Shown in pieces: positions 1 to 5,321 of a DNA stretch of 5,321 nt (position 1 is the first letter of the stretch; each line of letters begins with the position of its first letter). The translations under genes and the position numbers were made by a program. The notes below the pieces were generated by a model that saw only the letters and a program-made list of their open reading frames with translations, was not told the DNA's origin and did no database searches. The DNA lies in the NCBI GenBank assembly GCA_937901625.1, contig CALDIE010000094.1, positions 1 through 5,321 on the forward strand. Reading direction: 5' to 3'. Origin of the DNA: an uncultured Lachnospiraceae bacterium. GTDB taxonomy: Bacteria; Bacillota; Clostridia; Lachnospirales; Lachnospiraceae.

Positions 1-16
1 TGTGCTCTTCCGATCT
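1..16. other. Untrimmed Illumina adapter remnant (library artefact)
   Basis: The first 16 bases, TGTGCTCTTCCGATCT, are identical to the 3' end of the standard Illumina TruSeq/Read 2 adapter, which sits directly against the insert. The following bases (from 17) are good coding sequence for the amidotransferase, so the junction falls at 16/17. The adapter happens to be open in the same frame and would translate as Cys-Ala-Leu-Pro-Ile. Those residues are not part of the natural protein and should be masked. The match is from memory of the adapter sequence, but a 16-base exact match at a contig end is hard to explain otherwise. Confidence 0.95.
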
Positions 17-1821
17 TATGGATCGATGAACACAGCAGCCTGGTCATGGGATTCAGACGACTGGCGATACGGGATCTTTCGGAAAACGGGATGCAGCCGA
101 TGATGTCCGGTTCACAGCGCTATGTGATCTGTTTTAACGGAGAGATCTATAACGCGGATGAAATAAAAAGGAAACTGGAATCGGACGGGTACAGTATCAG
201 CTACCGCGGAAATTCCGATACGGAAGTCTTATTAAATGCCGCGGAAAAGTACGGATTTAAGGATACGCTTTCCATGGCAAAAGGGATGTTCGGGATCGCG
301 ATTTATGACCGGAAAGAGAGAGTCCTGCAACTGGCGAGGGACAGGATAGGGGAGAAGCCGCTGTACTACGGTTTCCCCGGAGGAATGTTTATTTATGCTT
401 CTGAACTTCCTGCCATCGAGGAATATCTAAGATATGCCAACGCAAATCCCGAAGACGGGACGGATCGTTACAAGCCGGAAATCGAGCCTCATGCCGTAAC
501 AGAGATGATACGCTACGGCTATATTCAGGCGCCTTTATCTGTCTATAAGGACATCTATAAATTAATGCCCGGAGAGATACTGGAGATAAATATCGGAAAC
601 GATGAGAGTACTTATGATGAGAAAAAGGGAAAGATCCATAAGTATTATGATCTGGCCGGGGCGGCAGATAAGGCAAAGAAAAATCCTTTTAGCGGCAGCT
701 TTAAGGAAGCGTCAGATGAGCTTGAACGGCTTTTACGTGAAGCCATCCGGGGGCAGATGATTTCGGATGTTCCTCTCGGAACCTATTTATCCGGAGGAAT
801 CGATTCCGCAACGGTGGTTGCCCTTGCGCAGCAGATATCCGACAAACCGGTGAAAACATTTACGATCGGATTTGACGATCCGGAGTATGATGAAGCAACC
901 TTTGCGGGAGAGATCGCAAAGCATCTTAAGACGGATCATCATATGCAGTATGTATCCGCAAAAGATCTGCTGGATGTCGTTCCCATGATCCCCGAAATAT
1001 ATGGGGAACCGTTTGCCGATTCCTCTCAGATCCCGACCTTTCTCGTCAGCAGACTGGCAAAGAGTAAAGTGACGGTTTCCCTAAGCGGAGATGCCGGGGA
1101 TGAATTGTTTTGCGGGTATAATACCTATACAAAACTCTATCCCCTTTGGAAAAAAGTTAGCAAATGTCCGCAACCGGTCCGGACGGGGCTGGGGAAGGCT
1201 TTTACGAAGGTAAACTTCGGTAACGGTAAGATCTATCGGGCAGGGGTATGCCTTACGGCCGATAATATCGTAAGGATGAAGGAATCGCTTGAGCATGTCA
1301 CGCCGGTGATGGATCTGCTGGCGAAAGATTACATCCGGGAAAACAGAGAAGCACTTTTACCGGGCGAGCTGGATGCAATGATGCTTGACGATCTGCTTTT
1401 CTATCATCCGAATGACATACTGGTAAAAGTGGATCGGGCGGGAATGGCTGTATCTCTTGAAAACCGGATACCGATGTTGGATAAGGATGTGGTGGAATTT
1501 GCTCTTTCGCTCCCCGCGGAATATAAATACGACGGGAAGGTCGGAAAGAAAGTGCTCCGGGAGGTCTTGTATCGCTACGTTCCGGAAACGATGATGGATC
1601 GCCCCAAAAAAGGTTTTTCCGTGCCTCTTACAAAATGGCTCCATGAAGGAGAGCTCTCCGGGTGGAGAAAAGAGCTTCTGACGGATTCATATCTTGTACG
1701 GGACGGCTATCTGGATAGGGATGCGCTGCGCAAACTGGTAAACGCCTTCGAGAAGAGAAAGGAGGCATCGAGACTGCTGTGGAAAGTTTTGATGTTGGAA
1801 CAGTGGTATCGACAAAGATAA
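17..1821 (+). CDS. asnB: Asparagine synthase-type glutamine amidotransferase, 5'-truncated
   Basis: Class II glutamine amidotransferase fused to an ATP-dependent asparagine-synthetase domain. The family makes asparagine from aspartate, glutamine and ATP in the cytoplasm. Numbering from the Met codon at 46, the glutaminase part shows NGEIYN (31-36), SDTE (57-60) and ARDRIGEKPLYY (97-108). The synthetase part shows the PP-loop SGGIDS (249-254), SGDAGDELFCGY (347-358), KVDRAGMAVSLENRIPMLD (from 461) and PKKGF (520-524). Met46 is not the real start: conserved sequence (WIDEHSSLV) continues upstream to the adapter. The catalytic N-terminal Cys and the RGPD motif, about 50 residues in all, are off the window. 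The stop TAA at 1819 touches the next start. The glycosyltransferase neighbours raise the alternative that it amidates a sugar uronate (WbpS/WbtH-like) rather than aspartate. Family assignment is firm; the substrate is open. Confidence 0.95.
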
Positions 1822-2985
1822 ATGGAAAAGAAGAAAGACGGGAAGAAAGAAAAAACGATCGTAGTGATCGGACCGGTCTATCCCTATAAAGGCGGTATTT
1901 CCCATTATACGGGACTGATGGTCCGGGCATTAAAGGAAAGATATGAAGTCATAACCGAATCCTATAAGATGCAGTATCCGCGCCTGCTTTTTAAGAAGGA
2001 GCAACGTGATTACAGCAATAAGACATTTGAGATTGAGGATGCTGAATTTCTTATCCATACGGCCAATCCGTTTAACTGGATATCAAGTAAGGTCAGGATC
2101 CGGGAAAAAAATCCGGATCTTGTGATCGTATCCTGGTGGCATCCGTATTTTTCCCCTTGTTATCACTTTCTGTTACGGGGGTTAAAAAAGATTCCCGTTC
2201 TTTTTATCTGTCATAATGTTTTGCCTCATGAGCGTTTCGTGTTGGACAGATGGCTTACCAGACAGACACTGAAGCGCGGGAACCTTTATATCGTGCAGTC
2301 AAAAGAAGATGAGAAGAACTTAAAAGAGCTCTTTCCAAAGCGCCCTTACCGCAGGACGGTACATCCTACCTATAACGCTTTCAGGTTAAAGGGGATGGAT
2401 AAGAAAGAGGCAAGGGAAAGTTTAGGCATCGCGCAGGATGAGAAGATCCTTTTATTCTTTGGATTGGTAAGGGAATACAAAGGACTGGAGTATCTGATAA
2501 CGGCCGCGCCGATGATCACCCGGGCGCTTAACGGCGTAAAGATCTTTGTCGTGGGAGACTTCGGAAATCATAAGGAAGAGTATGTAAAACAGATACAGAA
2601 AAGCGGTGCGGAGGAGATTTTTGAGATCCGTGACGGGTATGTGCCGGATGAAGAGGTGGAACCGTATTTCGCGGCGGCCGACTTGACGGTATGTCCTTAT
2701 GTTTCCGCCACACAAAGCGGGATCGTACAGATATCGTTCGGATTTAATGTTCCGGTCATTGCCACGGCTGTCGGTGGACTGCCGGAAGCCGTAACGGATC
2801 AAAAGACAGGATATGTGGTGGAGCCTAAAAACCCTCAGGCGATCGCAGACGCGGTGATCCGGTATTTTGAAGAGGGCAAAGAGGAGGAATTCAGAGAAAA
2901 TGTACGCTCGGAGAGCGAACGTTTTTCATGGGAACACTTCGTGGATGTAGTGGAAGACCTTTGGAAAGAAGCAGATGGAAGATAA
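1822..2985 (+). CDS. GT4-type (GT-B fold) glycosyltransferase
   Basis: A 387-residue protein of normal GT4 length, expected to transfer a sugar from a nucleotide donor to a lipid-linked glycan at the cytoplasmic membrane face. The N-terminal Rossmann domain starts at TIVVIGPVYPYKGGISHYT (12-30), with the Gly-Gly loop typical of acceptor-side GT-B domains. HNVLPHE lies at 131-137. The C-terminal Glycos_transf_1 domain shows FGLVREYKGL (213-222), AAADLTVCPY (284-293), SATQSGIVQ (295-303), PVIATAVGGLPEAV (311-324) and a closing FSWEHFV (368-374). The canonical EX7E glutamates are missing: no Asp or Glu occurs between D287 and E322. ATG 1822 directly follows the upstream TAA with no clear Shine-Dalgarno, suggesting translational coupling; the next Met is residue 33, inside conserved sequence. 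A Lys-rich leader (MEKKKDGKKEK) precedes the domain. Donor and acceptor sugars cannot be read from sequence. Confidence 0.93.
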   Translation: MEKKKDGKKEKTIVVIGPVYPYKGGISHYTGLMVRALKERYEVITESYKMQYPRLLFKKEQRDYSNKTFEIEDAEFLIHTANPFNWISSKVRIREKNPDLVIVSWWHPYFSPCYHFLLRGLKKIPVLFICHNVLPHERFVLDRWLTRQTLKRGNLYIVQSKEDEKNLKELFPKRPYRRTVHPTYNAFRLKGMDKKEARESLGIAQDEKILLFFGLVREYKGLEYLITAAPMITRALNGVKIFVVGDFGNHKEEYVKQIQKSGAEEIFEIRDGYVPDEEVEPYFAAADLTVCPYVSATQSGIVQISFGFNVPVIATAVGGLPEAVTDQKTGYVVEPKNPQAIADAVIRYFEEGKEEEFRENVRSESERFSWEHFVDVVEDLWKEADGR

Positions 2986-3784
2986 GCAGACGGTAAAAAA
3001 ATCCTATATTGCGCTGATACCGGTATATAAAACGAAACTCCCGGAAGATGAGATTTTTGCGGTGAATAGGTATCGGAAGGTTTTGACGAAGGGAGATATC
3101 TCTTTTATCGCACCCGAAGGACTCGATATTACCGCTTATAAAGAAGTATTTCCGGAGATCGGCTTTGTATTCTTTGATCCGAAGTATTTCAAGGGGATAC
3201 GCGGATATAATCATCTGATGCTTTCAGTGGAATTCTACCGGAGATTTAAAGCGTATGAGTACCTTTTGATCGCGCAGACCGATGCCGTGATCTGGGGAGA
3301 TGAAGACAGGATCGGGGAGTTTATCGCCAGGGGATACGACTATTACGGGGCACCGTGGATTCCGGAGAGAAGGATATGGGAGTGGACATTTCCGAAAAAA
3401 AGGGGTTTTCCAGGGTTTTTCGTAAGATGCTGTAAGAAGAAAGGCAGCGGTATCGTAATGGGAAACGGCGGTTTTTCCTTAAGGAAGGTAGATAGCTGCA
3501 TTCGCCTGATCAGGGAGTATTCCTTTAGAAAAATATATTGGTTTATCAAACGCAATGAGGATATATTCTTTGGCGTATTCGGATCGGATAACCATACCGA
3601 TTTCCGTCTGGCGGATGTGGAGTGCGGTATGGAGTTTGCGGCGGAATATCATTTAAGAGAACGTGTATTGGAGAAAAAGATCCCCTATGCCGTTCACGGG
3701 TGGAAGAAGGATTTTAAAGATGCAAATGAGATGATCGCGTTTTTAAAAGAAAACGGGATCGATATAGGAACGGAACAGTCTTAA
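2975..3784 (+). CDS. DUF5672 family protein, probable glycosyltransferase-like enzyme
   Basis: A 269-residue soluble protein with the hallmarks I associate with DUF5672: an opening strand IALIPVY (12-18), RGYNHLMLSVEFYRRF (76-91), LLIAQTDAVI (97-106) with an acidic residue after a hydrophobic strand as in GT-A DxD regions, YDYYGAPW (121-128), GNGGFSLR (163-170), NEDIFFG (194-200) and a C-terminal HGW (241-243). The QTDA, NGGFSLR and ED order resembles the donor-site, loop and catalytic-base layout of GT-A enzymes, so a glycosyltransferase role is likely but inferred. The start overlaps the previous gene by 11 bp, with a modest GGAAAG site at 2963-2968. The next Met is residue 82, well inside the domain, so 2975 is the best start. 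No signal peptide or membrane segment is visible. The flanking genes are glycosyltransferases, which supports a role in the same glycan. Confidence 0.85.
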   Translation: MEDKQTVKKSYIALIPVYKTKLPEDEIFAVNRYRKVLTKGDISFIAPEGLDITAYKEVFPEIGFVFFDPKYFKGIRGYNHLMLSVEFYRRFKAYEYLLIAQTDAVIWGDEDRIGEFIARGYDYYGAPWIPERRIWEWTFPKKRGFPGFFVRCCKKKGSGIVMGNGGFSLRKVDSCIRLIREYSFRKIYWFIKRNEDIFFGVFGSDNHTDFRLADVECGMEFAAEYHLRERVLEKKIPYAVHGWKKDFKDANEMIAFLKENGIDIGTEQS

Positions 3785-3790
3785 AGAGGA
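3785..3790 (+). promoter_or_regulatory. Ribosome binding site for the GT2 gene
   Basis: AGAGGA lies 7 nt before the ATG at 3798 and directly after the stop of the DUF5672 gene. It is 13 nt from the alternative in-frame ATG at 3804, too far for good use, so it favours 3798 as the start. Confidence 0.75.
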
Positions 3791-3797
3791 CGGTTGG

Positions 3798-4859
3798 ATG
3801 CGGATGGGCAATGACAGAAAAACGGATGGAAAGGAAGAATGGACAAAAGAAGAATGGACAAAGGAAGAATCCTTAGTCAGCGTGATCGTTCCGGTGTATC
3901 AGGCAAAGGGGACATTAAAGGATTGTATTTTGTCCGTTTTGGAACAAACTTATACGGAATTTGAACTGATCCTGGTGGATGACGGATCTACGGACGGATC
4001 CGGAGAGATCTGTGATCTGTTCGCGAAAAAGGATACAAGGATACATGTATTTCACCGGGATAATTTCGGCGCGGCCGCCGCGAGAAATTTTGGCGTGCGT
4101 AAGGCAAACGGGGTTTGGGTTGCCTTTATCGACAGCGACGATGTGGTATCACCGGATTATCTGGATTATCTGACGGATCTTTACAAGAAACGTAAAAGAA
4201 CTGTGGATATCACCATAGGCGGATACGCAAGCGTAAGTGAAGAAGAGAGTAAGGTCTGGAAAAAGAAAAACGAAAAGGAAGAGGAAGAGATCTTTAGCAT
4301 GAACAGAGAGGAAGCGTTAAATACTCTTCTTTACCAGAATTACTATATGAGCGTTCCCTGGGGAATGATATCAAGGAGAGAACTCTGGGAAAAGGTTTCT
4401 TTCCCTGAGGGGACAAAGGCGGAGGATATGGGAACGATCTACCGGCTTTTTGCAGAGGCACACGGAGCCGTCTACGGGAGCCGTGAGGTCTATCATTATA
4501 TTCAGAGAAAGACCAATACGATGTTTTCCACATCCGGAGTAAGGAATCCGGATTATTACCGGCACAGCAGGGAAATGGTGCGTTTTATCCGCAAAAACCA
4601 TCCGGAATGTATACAGGCGGCAAAGAGCAGGCATTTTTCCACCTGTTTTCAGATCCTTTCGGAGACACCGTTACGTCCGGAAAACAGGCATTTCCTGCAC
4701 CTGATCTACAAGGATATAAAAAGGCTTCGCAGGGGTGTGGCTAAGGATACGAAAGCAAGAAAAATAAACCGCTGCGCGGCCGGGCTGGCAAAGGTCGGCA
4801 TAGTGCCGTTACATATGCTGCTTAGGATCTATTACGGTATCCGTTGTATGCGCGTATAG
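3798..4859 (+). CDS. GT2-type (GT-A fold) glycosyltransferase
   Basis: A 353-residue inverting-type family 2 glycosyltransferase, expected to use a UDP- or other nucleotide-sugar and a metal ion to extend a lipid-linked oligosaccharide in the cytoplasm. Visible motifs are VSVIVPVYQAKGTL (27-40), LEQTYTEFELILVDDGSTDGSGEI (48-71) with the nucleotide-binding VDDGS (60-64), AAAARNFGV (92-100), FIDSDD (110-115; metal-binding DxD type), PWGMISRRELW (187-197) and the likely catalytic-base segment AEDMGTIYRLF (208-218), followed by YHYIQRKTNTMFS. The first 25 residues are a charged extension outside the domain and include EEWTK twice. A second charged stretch, roughly 148-165, falls in a probable surface loop after the DxD region. 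The C-terminal part beyond about 250 is basic and not recognised. The gene begins 13 bp after the DUF5672 stop. Donor and linkage are unknown. Confidence 0.95.
   Translation: MRMGNDRKTDGKEEWTKEEWTKEESLVSVIVPVYQAKGTLKDCILSVLEQTYTEFELILVDDGSTDGSGEICDLFAKKDTRIHVFHRDNFGAAAARNFGVRKANGVWVAFIDSDDVVSPDYLDYLTDLYKKRKRTVDITIGGYASVSEEESKVWKKKNEKEEEEIFSMNREEALNTLLYQNYYMSVPWGMISRRELWEKVSFPEGTKAEDMGTIYRLFAEAHGAVYGSREVYHYIQRKTNTMFSTSGVRNPDYYRHSREMVRFIRKNHPECIQAAKSRHFSTCFQILSETPLRPENRHFLHLIYKDIKRLRRGVAKDTKARKINRCAAGLAKVGIVPLHMLLRIYYGIRCMRV
3834..3870 (+). repeat. 15-bp in-frame tandem repeat, about 2.5 copies
   Basis: The unit GAAGAATGGACAAAR occurs at 3834-3848 and 3849-3863, differing only in the last base (A/G). 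It is followed by a partial GAAGAAT at 3864-3870. It encodes EEWTK-EEWTK-EES in the N-terminal extension of the GT2 protein (residues 13-25). The unit is a multiple of three, so copy-number change would alter length without shifting frame. Confidence 0.9.
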
Positions 4860-4885
4860 CGCGAAAGAGTAAAAAAGCAAAGAAA

Positions 4886-4890
4886 AAGGA
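4886..4890 (+). promoter_or_regulatory. Ribosome binding site for the 3'-truncated gene
   Basis: AAGGA sits 9 nt before the ATG at 4900, inside the 40-bp gap after the GT2 gene. The alternative in-frame ATG at 4948 has no such site, so this decides the start in favour of 4900. Confidence 0.7.
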
Positions 4891-4899
4891 TCAGACCCT

Positions 4900-5321
4900 A
4901 TGACAAAAGACGGGAAAGAAATAAAAACCGGGAATAAAACCGTTGCGATGGTGGAATACCAGGGGCGCTGCGACGCATCCGGATGCGCTGTCGGTCATGC
5001 TCCGAAGGTACTTACGGAGTACTTTTCGCTGATCTCGGATTGGAGAGAGATACGGGTTTATGCTCCGGAAGTGATCTTACAGCAGATGCCGGCTGAAGTG
5101 AAGCGTCACGCGAAGGTTCTTAAGCATTGTATCGTTATGAAGGAGAGTAATTCTCTGCATGAAAAGATCCGGAATAAGTTTTATATGTTTTCAAACATCC
5201 GGGCGGCTTTATACAGGGCACCGGAAAGTACGCTCTGGTTTTTTAACATTGAGTACTATTTCCTTTTGTATCTGGCGCTGTTTGGAAACCATGGACGGGA
5301 TATCGTATGTACCATGTTTAT
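4900..5321 (+). CDS. Probable GT-B glycosyltransferase, N-terminal part only (3'-truncated)
   Basis: An open frame of 140 codons plus two bases runs off the window with no stop. After a hydrophilic leader (MTKDGKEIKTGNK) comes a short hydrophobic strand TVAMVEYQGRCD, then GCAVGHAPKVLTEYFSLI (29-46), REIRVYAPEVIL (50-61), a stretch near KHCIVMKESNSLHEKIRNKF (75-94), and STLWFFNIEYYFLLYLALFG (112-131), followed by GRDIVCTMF. The alternation of strands and helices, the early Gly-His loop and the position after two glycosyltransferases fit the acceptor-side Rossmann domain of a GT-B enzyme. The diagnostic C-terminal donor domain is outside the window, so this rests on partial pattern and context. 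The hydrophobic segment around 112-131 looks like a buried strand-helix pair rather than a clear membrane helix. The coding call is firm; the function is moderate. Confidence 0.8.
   Translation, partial: MTKDGKEIKTGNKTVAMVEYQGRCDASGCAVGHAPKVLTEYFSLISDWREIRVYAPEVILQQMPAEVKRHAKVLKHCIVMKESNSLHEKIRNKFYMFSNIRAALYRAPESTLWFFNIEYYFLLYLALFGNHGRDIVCTMF

Noticed and set aside
46..48. ATG at 46 as the true start of the amidotransferase
   Set aside because: Conserved family sequence continues upstream in frame to base 19. The catalytic Cys and RGPD motif must lie before it, so this is an internal Met in a truncated gene.
1822..1824. A promoter between the amidotransferase and GT4 genes
   Set aside because: There is no intergenic space (TAA then ATG), and no convincing -35/-10 pair was seen in the preceding coding sequence.
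2452..2802. Minus-strand open frame of 116 codons
   Set aside because: It is antisense to the well-conserved GT4 donor domain. The translation shows no recognisable domain and there is no ribosome binding context, so it is a shadow frame. The same applies to the minus-strand frames at 389-676, 1081-1296, 1357-1644, 1628-1930, 2891-3214, 3343-3555 and 4294-4634.
3979..4173. Plus-strand open frame of 64 codons inside the GT2 gene
   Set aside because: It overlaps the VDDGS-DxD coding region in another frame, and its product has no recognisable features.
4850..4862. Small GC hairpin (GCGC, loop GTATA, GCGC) over the GT2 stop codon
   Set aside because: The stem is only 4 bp and is followed by A-rich, not T-rich, sequence. 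A ribosome binding site and a new gene follow within 40 bp, so it is not a credible terminator.
4974..4987. Perfect 14-bp palindrome CGCATCCGGATGCG
   Set aside because: It lies inside the coding sequence of the last gene. The outer bases do not continue the symmetry, no second copy was seen, and coding constraint plus chance can explain it. An operator or modification site cannot be supported.
5300..5321. Adapter remnant at the 3' end of the window
   Set aside because: The last bases continue the open reading frame and do not match the reverse-complement adapter start AGATCGGAAGAGC.

Overview
This window looks like a piece of a bacterial surface or exopolysaccharide biosynthesis locus. It holds five genes on the + strand and nothing convincing on the - strand. 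Base composition is roughly in the mid-forties percent GC by eye. AGA, ATA and CGG codons are all common, and two genes have purine-rich Shine-Dalgarno sites (AGAGGA, AAGGA). Together with the protein style, this suggests a Clostridia/Lachnospiraceae-like Firmicute from a metagenome. That placement is an impression, not a proof.

Layout: (1) bases 1-16 are not biological. They match the 3' end of the standard Illumina Read 2 adapter, so the contig begins with untrimmed library sequence. (2) About 17-1821: a 5'-truncated glutamine-hydrolysing asparagine-synthetase-type amidotransferase. (3) 1822-2985: a GT4-type (GT-B fold) glycosyltransferase that lacks the usual EX7E glutamates. (4) 2975-3784: a DUF5672-type protein, probably glycosyltransferase-like. 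(5) 3798-4859: a GT2-type (GT-A fold) glycosyltransferase with a 15-bp tandem repeat in its N-terminal extension. (6) 4900-end: the first 140 codons of a further protein, probably the N-terminal half of another GT-B glycosyltransferase, cut by the window end.

The junctions are very tight: 0 bp (TAA immediately followed by ATG), an 11-bp overlap, 13 bp and 40 bp. No terminator or internal promoter is visible, so these genes are most simply read as one transcript, part of a longer operon that continues on both sides. No stretch longer than 40 bp lacks a gene.

Inferred joint role: the glycosyltransferases would add successive sugars to a lipid-linked repeat unit at the cytoplasmic face of the membrane. 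The amidotransferase could supply asparagine, but in this setting it may instead amidate a uronic acid of the glycan, as proposed for WbpS-like proteins of O-antigen loci. Flippase, polymerase, priming transferase and nucleotide-sugar genes are not in the window. No CRISPR, tRNA, rRNA, insertion sequence or attachment site was seen.
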